DNA of 64,000 nt from Venturia oleaginea (GCA_013176395.1 JABMLP010000030.1:310001-374000); one strand, 5' to 3'. Positions 10,960 through 21,020 are shown, numbered from the stretch's first letter. Numbers and translations are program-made. The notes: generated by a model not told the origin, from the sequence alone.

Positions 10960-11346
10960 ATGACACTCACCACCAACGACCCCATCCACAACCAACAATA
11001 CCACATCATTAAAGCCCGCGAAATCCTCCTCTCCATTGGTCTCCTAACCATCGTCCTCGCCACCGGCACTCTAATCTGCTTCGTTACTGTCTTCAGAGAC
11101 TCAACACAGCGTCCAAAAGGCGCAGAAGCAAGAACGAAAGACGCTTGGGGTACTGTGGAGGGACAAGAAGTTTACGACAGTGATGAAGAAGAAATAGAGG
11201 TTGAGGGAAGTGATGGGGATAGGAGGGAGGTTATCATGAAGAGGGTTGCTGAAGAAGAGGAAGCAGAGAGGAATTATGTTGGGCGGGAGGCTTCGGAGAG
11301 TGATGCGCTGATGGAGGTGCATGATTTGAGTTCTCACTCGGGTTGA
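10960..11346 (+). CDS. Small single-pass membrane protein, unknown function
   Basis: 128 residues in one exon. A short polar N-terminus is followed by one clear membrane span, ILLSIGLLTIVLATGTLICF, at about residues 23-42, then a short basic stretch and a long acidic cytosolic-type tail rich in Asp/Glu (DSDEEEIEVEGSDGD). No cleavable signal is obvious; the span itself may act as signal anchor. I do not recognise a family. It sits at the left end of a run of small hydrophobic-protein genes that continues to 21.6 kb, but shows no clear sequence similarity to them. The start is the first ATG after an A/C-rich leader. Confidence 0.55.
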   Translation: MTLTTNDPIHNQQYHIIKAREILLSIGLLTIVLATGTLICFVTVFRDSTQRPKGAEARTKDAWGTVEGQEVYDSDEEEIEVEGSDGDRREVIMKRVAEEEEAERNYVGREASESDALMEVHDLSSHSG

Positions 11347-12681
11347 GGAGGGTGTGGGGACATTGGGAAGGGAGGATTTTGAAGGTTGGCGGTGGGTGTG
11401 TTGTTGATTTTAGGTTGTGTTTGTGAAGTGATGGATTGAGAGGGAGGTGACGAGATTCAATGTAATGAGAGAACTACACTAGGCTTCAATTGAGAGGCGA
11501 TGAAGCCATCTAATATACAGAAGATTGACGCTTTAACATGGCCCCTTAATCTCTCTCTCTGAAACGCCAATTTACGGCAATTGACACGGCAATCTTGTCA
11601 GGAGGAGGGAACTACAGATTTAAATTGTTTTGATTTTAATATAGAGATATGTAAGGAAATGAAATATGTATTGTCGAGGTATGGCATCTCCTTGTTTTAA
11701 ATGCTATTACTACTTGCCCTAGTACTTCAAACCCATATTCTGGAAATTCGTTACCAAAAATTTGTTACTAGTATTATCTAGCAGGCCAACTCATCACAAC
11801 AGTGTGAGAAGTTGAAGACAAATAAATCAAAAGGAGATAAGCGACGACCAAATATAAGGTTGGTATGAGGTCCTCAAGCCACAAGAATTGGAAATCACTT
11901 AGAATAAATTTCAAGTAGACACCAATACCCAAAATAATTCTCGATAGAACACAAAACAGCACCTGCCAAAGTGCTTAGAACTGCCGAAGATAGCCACACA
12001 ATACTCATGGAAGAAACCATGGCGTTCATGTTATCTTAATGGCGCTGATGTTCTTCATCATATTGCATCACCTCCTCATTCGGACAAAGCGGGAGCGAGG
12101 GAGCGAGGGACAAACATTGAGAGTAAGGCTGCTAGCAGGTGCGAGGATAAAAGTAATCGAGATAGAGAGGGGGGATCACCCCGCGAGCAGGCGGAGTATG
12201 ATAGAACAACATCATCTACTGGTTGCTTCGCAGTTTAAAAGCGGAAACCCTCCACTCGAAATTTGTTGGGAGACGGTTATGGGGCCTTGGTGAGGTTCCA
12301 CATGTATGGGATATCTGCAGGTTGTGTTATCTTCTCAGTGTACTCGAGGATGCGAATGAAGTACTTTGTTGATATCGATTTAGAAGCGATTCAGAAGCAA
12401 TGAAGAGTTTCACTTGGTGTCGCAGAAGACGAGGCTATGATTACACTTCGACTTTGAAAGTTGTCGGCCTTCGTTGACCAAAAGCTCACAAAGACGCGTA
12501 GTCCTCACGAACGAGTGACACGAGATCCGATTGCTAGAGAATGTCAACAAAAACAACCAGACAGATATAAAAAGGCCATGAACTGACCTGGCCAGTTTTC
12601 CCCTACCATACACACTGAATCCAACTCGAAAGTCTCACCAAAATTTCGACCACACCTCAAACAACGTCGCACTTCTCTGAT
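11347..12681. other. Intergenic tract, one hydrophobic open frame only
   Basis: The minus strand between 11774 and 11962 encodes a strongly hydrophobic 62-residue frame (LYLVVAYLLLIYLSST), which could be another relic of the local small-membrane-protein family, but there is no supporting homology. Nothing else is supported. A TATA-like GATATAAAAAG lies near 12562-12572, about 110 bases before the gene at 12682. Confidence 0.3.
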
Positions 12682-12911
12682 ATGCCGCCCTCCACTCCGC
12701 CAATGTCTCCACTCGCCGTCCAAAGCACTCGACCTCCCGTCAAGGCAGTTTCAAAATTCTGGCGCACGTTTGAGACATTCTTCGGCTACTTTAAACTTCC
12801 TTACCTCGCCCTCACGGCCGCCATAGACCTCGCTATCATCTTGAATATCCTCCTATGCTTTACTCGCGGAGCAGCTATCTGCTTGGCCGCAATGGCGAAT
12901 TGTTTCCACAT

Positions 12912-13102
12912 TGTCGTATCCTTGGCACCGACAGGGGCGGTGCAATTTCTGCATCTCAAGGATACTTCAATGTTCGAAGAAGAACAAGAACAATCAAGAA
13001 TACAAGAGACTTATCCATATATGTTTATTTCATTATCATTTCATTATCGTTACATTATCATTTCATTACTATTTCATACACGTGTACAAAGCCGATCCAA
13101 CA
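12912..13102 (+). repeat. 5' LTR of the copia element
   Basis: 191 bp, TGT…ACA. It opens with a nested inverted repeat: GTATCCTTG (12916-12924) with CAAGGATAC (12957-12965), enclosing GCACC/GGTGC. The second half contains several tandem ATTTCATTATC-like units (about 13026-13075). Confidence 0.95.
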
Positions 13103-13279
13103 CTGATCAGTGGTTGCAAGGCGACCACAGATTAGCAAGAATCCAATTTTCCGACAATTGTATGAAACTTCCGCACTGCAGGAGACTATTGTACAACCCA
13201 CGAATCACGTATCGCACAACGGATACAATTCACTTAGATCTATTTGATCTAGAACAAATACGACATTGGAACCCGCACG

Positions 13280-16200
13280 ATGTCTCAACTACCAATCGGA
13301 GCATTCCAAGCGAGCAGTCCTACACCAGCAGGCCCGGCAGTCCCAAGGAAGTTCCAACCGAAAGGGAAAGAAATTGAGCTATTACAAGAGGAGAAGCCAG
13401 AAGAAGAACCAATACCTCTATTTACGGAGATCGCACAAGATACTGGAATACCAATCAATATCCTAAAGAAGCACCTCAATCTACACAATTGGTGGGCAGA
13501 TATCAACCCAGAAACGGAACCAGAGGAGGCAAACTTGACAACTTACCTTGTACGAAACTATATCGACGTAAAGCGGGCAGGAATTACAAAGAGGAATCTA
13601 CTCGGAGAGCTGCGCGATGTTTTCTACGGATGGACAAATTATCAGTTTGGACAGATTAACAAACGTTTCATACGAATGTTGATTCAACTCTGTCAAGACA
13701 GGCAAATTACAGTCCGAGATGAGCCCGGCTGTACGGCTGCAAACCAGATGATGTATGTACTTGGGGACTCCATTCCACCAACACCCCGTATTGAGGAGAG
13801 TTTGGTGGAACAGCAGAGCCCAACTACAGACGAATCTGTTAGGCTACGGCTACCGACAATAGAACATCCAGTTCGCGCAAAGCAGGAGTTGGTAGGAGAA
13901 ACCCTATCAGGACTCTCCGTTCGACAGAAAGGAACTCTCTCTCCAGTGGTGGAAATGCCGAGATTTCAACCCCAGATTGAGGAGAGAACTCAATCCCAGA
14001 GACCTGAGAACGCAGTACGGCAACCTCAACACCAAACCCAACGTCCTCAATCCTCTTGGCCTACTGGCATACAACAGAAGAATTGGGAAAGAGGCCGTAC
14101 GAAGGAACTATCTCAATTTCAACTACCGACGCAACAGCAGCAGCAGCCTCCCCAAGGTTGGTTTGTACAACCACAAGGAGGAGGAACCAGTGGAGGAGAA
14201 GGAAATGGCGGAGGGGGACTACCAGGCCTACCATTAGGTTCTGGTAGCTTTGCACAAGGTCCCCCAGACCCATTAGGAGGAGGATACAATTCTCAAGGCG
14301 GAGGATATTCAGGTGGAGGGGATGGAGGCTCGTACGGAGGACCAGGAGCACTACCAGCAGGATTACCAGCAGGACCGCCAAGACCACCAGGACCGGATCC
14401 GTACGAACTTCCCCCTACAAGATGGATCCCAAATGCCTTTATCGACCCTCGTGCGATCGCTGCTTTCTCAAAAATATGGAAAAAGGAGAGATGCTACACC
14501 GGTGAGCCGTACGACATTCTACAGGAGAAGGTGAAGCTGTTTATCACTCTCTGCAGGCGACTCCAGATCTATGAGAACCAGTACCATGCTGTCTTCCCCG
14601 ACATTCTTACCGGACGTGCAGAGACATTTTACCTTGACCATATTGGACCAGATATGAGATGGGACCAGATCTATCGTGCGATGTATAACAAATTCAATAC
14701 CAGCCAAAATCACGCAATCTACTACGCAGATTGGACAACAACCTCGTTCGCACGAACAAGATCTGAGAACCCTGATAAGCCACTTCCCGAAGTGCTCCAG
14801 ATTATGCTAGATAAGCTCCAACTTGTCCAACGCGCAATGGGAGAACCGTACAAAGGCGAGATACACCTCAGTACAGCTGTTACCAAGGCATGCAAAGGCG
14901 TACGAGAGCTGGAATCCGCATTCCTACGCCCAAGCACATCGTGCGAGAACTTGTTTGCAGAGCTCCGGTCCGCCCTTCAACTCTATATAGATCGGAAATC
15001 TACAAAGCAATTCTTTACAAGAGAAGGGCAACCCCAGCTACCACGGCCCTCGCACGAAGCAGATCAATTCTTCAATGACAGGAGATTCCGAGATAACAGT
15101 AAGCGAGGAACACCTACTCCGTCGTACAACAGAGGCCAGCAACAATGGCAGCCAAGAATAGATCCCCCGCATGAGGCGAATTCGGGACAGCAATCTTATC
15201 AACAACCATGGCAGAGATCCAAGAAACCATGGCAACCTAAGCCATTTGCTCGCACGGGAGGGAAAGGTTGCTGGATCTGCAACAAACCAGAATGCCGTTC
15301 CTGGAAACATACACCTGAGGAGCAAGCTCGCACGAAGAAGCAGTTCTTTACGGCAGTAGATGAAGCTGACATGGAACTCCCAAATGACGAGGAAATCCGA
15401 CAATTCATAGTCTCGTACGAAGGTACCTATGAACAGTTCCTAGCTTCCCAGGACGAGGAAGAAGACAAGGGACAACAAGTGGTTTCCTACCTAACCACCG
15501 CTGCATTCTACCACCGTACAACAGGAGAGGATATCTACGGCCAGGGAGAACCGTCAGTACGTGCGGAACAGTTTATCCTTGAAAGCAAATATGCCAAAGC
15601 ATACCAAGGTGAACTTTGGGACACAGGCGCCGCACGAGTCTCTACAGTTGGGAAATGTCAGGTTGAAGCATACCTCCGAGAGTTCCCTCGTACGAAGATT
15701 GATTGGACACCTGGTAGTGCCCATATCTCGTTTGGAAGTGGACCACCTACTGCGGCAATTGGTACGATAGAAATGGAGAACCCTCTTGGCAAGATCACCT
15801 ACCACATCTTGGAGACAGACACTCCATTCCTCTTCTGCTTGGACGAAGGAGACAGGCTGAAAGCCTACTTCAACAATGTTAACAACACTATCGTACGAAA
15901 AGATGGATCTACAATCCCAGTCGTGCGAAAATGGGGACATCCTTTCTTCAATCTCAGCCAAAGAGAAGCCACATCATTCCTAACTGAGACTGAACTTAGG
16001 AGAGTCCACAAGAGATTTGGCCACCCTCGTACAGAACGCCTACACACTCTCCTCAAGCAAGCTGGCTATACGAATGTTGAAGAGTCCGTGCTAGAACAGA
16101 TCCGGAAGGTGTGCCATCAATGTCAATCGCACGACCAGGCCCCAAGAAGATTCAAGTTCTCCATCCAGGATAACTGCGAGTTCAACTACGAAATTATTAT

Positions 16201-18754
16201 CGATGTAATGTACCTCGGTGGTAAGCCAGTTCTCCATGTGATTGATGCAGCTACGTCTTTCCAGGCAGCTACCTTCCTGAAATCGATGTCTGCACGAGAT
16301 ACCTGGGATGCTCTCTGCAAATGCTGGATCTATGTCTACCAAGGACCCCCAGACAACATTATACACGATCCAGGAACCAACTTTGCGTCCGAAGAATTCA
16401 GGAACTTTGCACGAATTGTTGGAACCTCGTGCGAAGAAATGCCTGTTGAAGCCCATCATGCTATAGGGAAGATTGAGAGACAACATGGACCGCTAAGGAG
16501 GGCGTACAACATCCTTTTAGAGGAGATTGGCCATCGTACGGACAAAGAAATAATCCTCCAGATGGCAATCAAAGCTCTCAATGATACAGCAGGACCGAAT
16601 GGCATTGTTCCAACACTTCTTGTATTTGGAGCATATCCCAGAATCAACCAGGACTCACCACCATCTCAAGACATTGTCGCACGAGCTGAAGCAGTTCAAA
16701 AGGCTATGAAGGAGATCAGAAATATTCGCGCAAAGGTTGAAGTTAACCGCGCAATCAATGCACGCAATGGACCAATGCTTCACCATATCCTCACCCTTCC
16801 ATTGAGAAGTAAGGTAATGGTTTGGAGAGAGAAGAAAGGCTGGCGAGGCCCATACAAGATCGACGCCTTTGAAGGTAACAACGTGATACTTGCCCTTCCA
16901 AATGGACCAACGCAATTTCGTGCGACCCAAGTCAAGCCTTACTTTGAGGACATACTGGAAACACCTCCAGAGCCATCGTACGATAGCCCTAACGAGCTAG
17001 ACTCACCACCAGGAAGCCCTCAACACCAAGAAGAAGCCCGTACAAATTCAATCCAAACCCAGCGCAGGAGCGGGAGATCAAACCAAGGCCAACTCCCTGG
17101 GTACCTGGAGGAAAGCATTGTCTACCTTTCTAAGAAGGAACAGGATGACCTTGCGCTTGCCGTACAACTAAGGCAAGACGGGATTATTACAACACCAGGT
17201 CCCCCATTCCAGGAATTAGATCTCAGCGAAGTTGATAACCTTATCAACCAAGATGTCTTTGAAATCATCTTGTACGATGAAAAGAAGCATGGGAAAGGAG
17301 AGATCTTTGGTACAAGGTTTGTCCATGAGGTAAAAGGAAAAGGGATCGCACCGTATGAGAAGTCAAGACTTGTCGTACAAGGATTTGGAGACAAAGGAAA
17401 GGAAGAAATCCTTACCCAATCGCCAACAATCCAAAGGATGAGCCAGAGATTCCTTCTTGCAATTGGACCTACCTTGATTTCCTACTTCAACGCCCAAGGA
17501 GAACTGCGAGATATTACCCAAGCTTACACCCAATCAAAGGACGAACTGGAGCGAAAGATCTTCGCACGACTCCCAAAGGAAATGAAACTTTTCTTTCCAA
17601 AAGGAACCCTCTTTCTCATCAAGAGACCCTTGTACGGATTGGCTGAATCAGGACTCTACTGGTTCAAAACCTACCACTCCCATCATGTTAAGAACCTGCA
17701 AATGAAAATCTCATCGTACGATCCATGCCTCCTTCACACAAACTCAGGACCTCAAGACTTTGGAATTACAGGACTTCAAACGGACGATACTTTCAGCTTT
17801 GCTACCCCAGAGTTCTCCCGGCGGGAAGAGGAAGAACTAAGCAGAGCAACTTTTCGTGCGAAAGGAAAGACAATTCTTGCAGAGGATCAACCTATTGAAT
17901 TCAATGGAGGGAGGATCCGCATAGAAGGACCTGATATTCTCTTTGAACAGAAAAACCAATCCGACCGACTTGAGTTAATTAACCCTCGCGCGAAGGATGC
18001 ACAGCAGAGGTACGTCGAGCAACGTGCGAGAGGTGTATATATTGCTTCAACATGCCAACCCGAAGCATCGTACGACCTCTCTGTTGCAGCACAAATCAAG
18101 GAACCAACAGAGAAGGATATTGAGAAACTGAACACACGAATCCAGTGGCAGATGGACAACAAAAGACGAGGACTCAGATTCATCCCACTAGACTTCGCAC
18201 GAGCAAAGCTGTACGCATTCACAGATGGATCATTTGCAAACAACCAAGATCTTAGCTCCCAGCTAGGTTTCCTTATTGTTCTCGCTGAAGAGGTCTATTG
18301 TACAGAAACTGAATTTGAGATCCAAGGCAACATTATCCACTGGAGCTCAACTAAATGCAAGAGAGTCACTCGAAGCGTGCTGGGAAGCGAATTGTACGGA
18401 ATGACAACAGGATTTGACAACGCTATCGCTATTAGTACGACCCTCCAACAGGTTACAGCATCCCTCGGGCTCGCACGAATTCCCCTTGTCCTCTGCTCAG
18501 ACTCTAAGTCGTTGTACGACTGCCTTGTAAAGCTCGGAACAACAACTGAGAAACGCCTCATGATTGATATTATGTCAATTCGAGAGTCGTACGAGAACAG
18601 GGAGATTTCCCAAATCCGCCGAATCAATGGGAAGGACAACCCAAGTGATGCCTTTACAAAAGGAAGCCCTAACGCTGCACTAGAGAAACTGATCTCTACC
18701 AACAAGCTTACAGTGCAAATGGAAGCTTTTGTTGATAGATATGAGGATCTGTAG
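13280..18754 (+). CDS. Copia gag-pol polyprotein, intact
   Basis: One uninterrupted frame of 1824 residues. In order: a gag region with Gln-rich and Gly-rich stretches (about 230-370); a zinc-knuckle-like CWICNKPECRSWKH (C-X2-C-X4-C-X4-H) near 663; aspartic protease active site LWDTGAARV near 780; an integrase zinc region, RVHKRFGHPRTERLH then CHQC, near 908-945; an integrase core with IIIDVMYL (Asp about 974), IHDPGTNF (about 1029) and KIERQHGPL (Glu about 1065); an SH3-like segment WRGPYKIDAFEGNNVILALP; RVT_2-type reverse transcriptase (about 1320-1520) with RPLYGLAESGLYWF and QTDDT in place of the usual YVDD; and RNase H with FTDGSFAN, SELYG and CSDSKSLYDCL. The QTDD variant keeps both catalytic Asp. 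The nucleotide sequence is studded with CGYRCG motifs. Start chosen as the first ATG of the open frame. Confidence 0.95.
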   Translation: MSQLPIGAFQASSPTPAGPAVPRKFQPKGKEIELLQEEKPEEEPIPLFTEIAQDTGIPINILKKHLNLHNWWADINPETEPEEANLTTYLVRNYIDVKRAGITKRNLLGELRDVFYGWTNYQFGQINKRFIRMLIQLCQDRQITVRDEPGCTAANQMMYVLGDSIPPTPRIEESLVEQQSPTTDESVRLRLPTIEHPVRAKQELVGETLSGLSVRQKGTLSPVVEMPRFQPQIEERTQSQRPENAVRQPQHQTQRPQSSWPTGIQQKNWERGRTKELSQFQLPTQQQQQPPQGWFVQPQGGGTSGGEGNGGGGLPGLPLGSGSFAQGPPDPLGGGYNSQGGGYSGGGDGGSYGGPGALPAGLPAGPPRPPGPDPYELPPTRWIPNAFIDPRAIAAFSKIWKKERCYTGEPYDILQEKVKLFITLCRRLQIYENQYHAVFPDILTGRAETFYLDHIGPDMRWDQIYRAMYNKFNTSQNHAIYYADWTTTSFARTRSENPDKPLPEVLQIMLDKLQLVQRAMGEPYKGEIHLSTAVTKACKGVRELESAFLRPSTSCENLFAELRSALQLYIDRKSTKQFFTREGQPQLPRPSHEADQFFNDRRFRDNSKRGTPTPSYNRGQQQWQPRIDPPHEANSGQQSYQQPWQRSKKPWQPKPFARTGGKGCWICNKPECRSWKHTPEEQARTKKQFFTAVDEADMELPNDEEIRQFIVSYEGTYEQFLASQDEEEDKGQQVVSYLTTAAFYHRTTGEDIYGQGEPSVRAEQFILESKYAKAYQGELWDTGAARVSTVGKCQVEAYLREFPRTKIDWTPGSAHISFGSGPPTAAIGTIEMENPLGKITYHILETDTPFLFCLDEGDRLKAYFNNVNNTIVRKDGSTIPVVRKWGHPFFNLSQREATSFLTETELRRVHKRFGHPRTERLHTLLKQAGYTNVEESVLEQIRKVCHQCQSHDQAPRRFKFSIQDNCEFNYEIIIDVMYLGGKPVLHVIDAATSFQAATFLKSMSARDTWDALCKCWIYVYQGPPDNIIHDPGTNFASEEFRNFARIVGTSCEEMPVEAHHAIGKIERQHGPLRRAYNILLEEIGHRTDKEIILQMAIKALNDTAGPNGIVPTLLVFGAYPRINQDSPPSQDIVARAEAVQKAMKEIRNIRAKVEVNRAINARNGPMLHHILTLPLRSKVMVWREKKGWRGPYKIDAFEGNNVILALPNGPTQFRATQVKPYFEDILETPPEPSYDSPNELDSPPGSPQHQEEARTNSIQTQRRSGRSNQGQLPGYLEESIVYLSKKEQDDLALAVQLRQDGIITTPGPPFQELDLSEVDNLINQDVFEIILYDEKKHGKGEIFGTRFVHEVKGKGIAPYEKSRLVVQGFGDKGKEEILTQSPTIQRMSQRFLLAIGPTLISYFNAQGELRDITQAYTQSKDELERKIFARLPKEMKLFFPKGTLFLIKRPLYGLAESGLYWFKTYHSHHVKNLQMKISSYDPCLLHTNSGPQDFGITGLQTDDTFSFATPEFSRREEEELSRATFRAKGKTILAEDQPIEFNGGRIRIEGPDILFEQKNQSDRLELINPRAKDAQQRYVEQRARGVYIASTCQPEASYDLSVAAQIKEPTEKDIEKLNTRIQWQMDNKRRGLRFIPLDFARAKLYAFTDGSFANNQDLSSQLGFLIVLAEEVYCTETEFEIQGNIIHWSSTKCKRVTRSVLGSELYGMTTGFDNAIAISTTLQQVTASLGLARIPLVLCSDSKSLYDCLVKLGTTTEKRLMIDIMSIRESYENREISQIRRINGKDNPSDAFTKGSPNAALEKLISTNKLTVQMEAFVDRYEDL

Positions 18755-18928
18755 TACGCTAGTTGAACGAAGGAGAGTAGTTGTTGGTTTGAGTGATTTT
18801 ATTGTTGGTTATTTAGGAAAGAATGAGTTGGAGAGTAGGAGGAAGGTCTGCATTATCGGGGCCACCTCTAGAGTCACATGGAGCGCAACACCATCACGAC
18901 TTGCATCACGACAAGAAAAGACTCCCAG

Positions 18929-19119
18929 TGTCGTATCCTTGGCACCGACAGGGGCGGTGCAATTTCTGCATCTCAAGGATACTTCAATGTTCGAAGAAGA
19001 ACAAGAACAATCAAGAATACAAGAGACTTATCCATATATGTTTATTTCATTATCATTTCATCATCGTTACATTATCATTTCATTACTATTTCATACACGT
19101 GTACAAAGCCGATCCAACA
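18929..19119 (+). repeat. 3' LTR of the copia element
   Basis: 191 bp, one substitution relative to the 5' LTR. It starts at TGTCGTATCC and ends GATCCAACA; the host gene resumes directly after it. The sequence just before it is only weakly purine-rich (GACAAGAAAAGACTCCCAG). Confidence 0.95.
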
Positions 19120-19439
19120 CATGTTCGAAATGGTGGTCGGTTGGGTCCTGCTATCGTACTGTGTCGTCATGCTTATTCGATTCATTTACGGGAAGGCTAG
19201 GAGAGGCGAATATGTTGGGGTCAAAGTGAAGAAGGAAATGTGAAGGAGAAGAAGCCGAGAACTCACTAGAACGTGGTCATTCATGGTTCGGTACGTTGGT
19301 GGCACAGGATGTGATTGACACGTCTAGTCACTCCCATTAGCACGAATACAAACTTCAATAGGCCATAAACAGATAAAACACTTACTTCCTTCGTGTACGA
19401 TAAACAAAGAACCACAAATCTACCAACACCACCGAACAA

Positions 19440-19944
19440 ATGTCAATAACACACAACAACCCCAATAAACCTGCTCGCCCACCATTTTCCCGCCCACCGA
19501 GCATACTCTCTGGACACACATCGACACCTGCATCGACAACCTGGCCATACCCCTAACCCTCCTCTCCCTCGCCCTAAAAACAACAATCGTCCTCAACATA
19601 ACCTACTGCCTCCTCTTCTGCCTCGGTACAATCCTCTTCTCGATAGACCAATTCCTTGCAACCATCATCTTCAATGTATTCTACTGCATCGGCACTATTC
19701 TCCTTTCGTTAGAGGATTTCATCGCAGGCACCGATAACATTATCGCCTTTTTGTGATATTTTACTGCACGACAGTCTTTGGGATCGGACTCACAACAGTT
19801 TTTGATATTGTGTGTGAAGCTATAGGCGAGGGTGATCAAACAGGGGCGCTGGACTTAGCAGCGTTCTTAAAGGCGGATGGATTGGAGGATGTTGTTGAGC
19901 CAGTGCTGGCCTGTACGGAGGAAGTCGGCGGGAATGTAGAGTGA
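19440..19944 (+). pseudogene. Frameshifted small multi-span membrane-protein gene with internal repeats
   Basis: ATG 19440 opens a Pro-rich N-terminus (NKPARPPFSRPPS), after which coding character moves to another frame at about 19497 with HTLWTHIDTCIDNLAIPL and hydrophobic repeats. It ends at TGA 19754, then continues one frame over with IFYCTTVFGIGLTTVFDIV and a soluble acidic tail to TGA near 19942. The membrane part shows three similar units: YCLLFCLGTILFSIDQFL, NVFYCIGTILLSLEDFI and FYCTTVFGIGLTTVFDIV. Each frame change is explained by one missing base (a C-run near 19495; a T-run at 19748-19752). I see no splice sites that would remove them. Resembles the gene at 12682 in layout (Pro-rich start, aromatic stretch, Leu/Ile-rich spans). 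Function unknown; sequencing error is an alternative to real decay. Confidence 0.55.
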
Positions 19945-20109
19945 ATGGTAAACTGCTACCCGCGACGTAGCTAGGCTGACGCGTAACGGGTATCGAAGGC
20001 GTGAAAGATGCGTTGTGTATAAACACAAACAAATACCAAACCACCATTCTCCAAGAACATTCTCTTTCCACACCCCAACCATCCAACACAACCCACCGAC
20101 GAACCCAAA

Positions 20110-20537
20110 ATGCCCCTCTCCACAATCGAAGAAGCCCAAGCCCGCCGAGCCAACACCGTCAGTAAAACCCGCCGCAACGAACTCCTCATACGCATCGTCG
20201 ACGGAATCCTCATCTTCAGCACTACAATTCTCATAATTCTCCTTCTGGCCTCCTTCATCGGCTGCATAGTGTCCATCATGAATCAAGGTCATTACAGGTG
20301 GATGGGCATTCTACTGATGGCACATGTCTGCATCGTGGTATTTTATGGAATAGTAAGTTGTTTCACTCAGAATATGGTGGGATCGTCTCCGCGGTATGTT
20401 TTTTCTTCTTTTTTCTTTGTGTCAAGAGAAGGAATGGTTTCTGACGCGTGAGTAGCTTTGCCGATGTGGCGAAGAAGAATCCAGGGGAGCGTGAGAGAGT
20501 AAGTGAAGGAGGAGCGGCAGAGAGTGAAGTAACATAG
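20110..20537 (+). CDS. Small two-span membrane protein, two exons, unknown function
   Basis: Exons 20110-20393 and 20456-20537 join over a 62-bp GT-AG intron (GTATGT…TGAGTAG, branch-like CTGAC) to give 121 residues. A basic, cytosolic-type N-terminus (EEAQARRANTVSKTRRNE) precedes two hydrophobic segments, IVDGILIFSTTILIILLLAS and MGILLMAHVCIVVFYGIV, separated by a short polar loop; the C-terminus after the intron is charged (FADVAKKNPGERERV). This is the only member of the 12.7-21.6 kb series that reads through without a defect. The exon junction restores an Arg codon and removes a frame that would otherwise end early, supporting the intron. I recognise no family. Confidence 0.6.
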
Positions 20538-20646
20538 GCCTTCGAGGTGAAGGGATCGACGATTCTACAGGTCTATAAGTATCGTGGACCTCTTTCCTTC
20601 TGACCAGACCATCGACCTGTAGAACTTTCGTAAGATCATCAACAGC

Positions 20647-21020
20647 ATGTACGCAAACAACAACGCCGGGGACCTCGAAGGGGAACTGCGCCAGTACCTC
20701 GTTTTCACAGATATATTCGTAGCTCTTTACTTGAATTTGAGGATGGAATTACTCCTCTTCAACGTCGCTATCAAAGTTGTCTAGCTCGCCGCCGCCGTTA
20801 TACTCACTTCTTCACAACTGAATATGCCTGATGAAAATGTGGCGGAGGTCATTGCAGCATACGGGGATGTCTGGTCCAACTTTTCTCGTTTTCTGGTACA
20901 TTTCTAATGGCGGAGTATATCTGGAAGATCGCAGTACGGCTGCAAAAAAGAGACTTGGTCAGCTGGCTGGTTGAGGTCATGGGATACTATGATATGCGTT
21001 GGTCGACAACGGCGATTTAG
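20647..21020 (+). pseudogene. Decayed small membrane-protein gene
   Basis: From ATG 20647 a frame encodes a short acidic N-terminus and hydrophobic stretch FTDIFVALYLNLRMELLLF. It meets an in-frame TAG at 20782-20784 (a CAG-to-TAG change would explain it), continues with LAAAVILTSSQLNMPDENV, and stops again near 20905. Another frame then carries MAEYIWKIAVRLQKRDLV to TAG 21018-21020. That last segment aligns with IAEFVWRVMALLRRASFV in the next gene downstream (21.4 kb), so these are tandem paralogues. Stop and frameshift make it non-functional as read. Confidence 0.5.

Larger units (their letters stand above)
12912..19119 (+). mobile_element. Full-length Ty1/copia LTR retrotransposon, 6208 bp
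   Basis: Two 191-bp direct LTRs flank one long gag-pol frame. Domain order protease-integrase-reverse transcriptase-RNase H is diagnostic of the copia superfamily. The LTRs begin TGT and end ACA and differ at a single base (T in the left, C in the right, in the ATTTCATNATC stretch), so the insertion is recent. It sits in the coding sequence of a small host gene. Target duplication: CACAT precedes the left LTR (12907-12911) and CACAT occurs at 19118-19122, overlapping the terminal CA of the right LTR; strictly outside the ACA end only CAT is duplicated. The primer-binding region would begin at 13103; I could not assign its tRNA. The element may still be autonomous. Confidence 0.95.
12682..19243 (+). 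pseudogene. Small membrane-protein gene split by the copia element
   Basis: The left part, 12682-12911, encodes 76 residues and stops being host sequence inside a His-Met codon pair; the right part resumes at about 19123 and runs in the same frame to TGA 19241-19243. Without the insertion it is a 116-residue single-exon frame. It has a Pro/Ser-rich N-terminus, an aromatic stretch FWRTFETFFGYFKLPYLAL, hydrophobic segments AAIDLAIILNILLCF and VVGWVLLSYCVVMLIRFIYG, and a basic C-terminus ending KVKKEM. Reading frame, membrane character and codon phase match across the insertion, so the gene was intact until recently. The aromatic/Leu-rich pattern resembles the neighbour at 19440. Function unknown. 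The left part still has its own promoter-like region and reads into the LTR. Confidence 0.75.

Noticed and set aside
18729..19243. Frames reading from the 3' end of the copia element through the LTR into host sequence
   Set aside because: They are products of the insertion junction, not genes.
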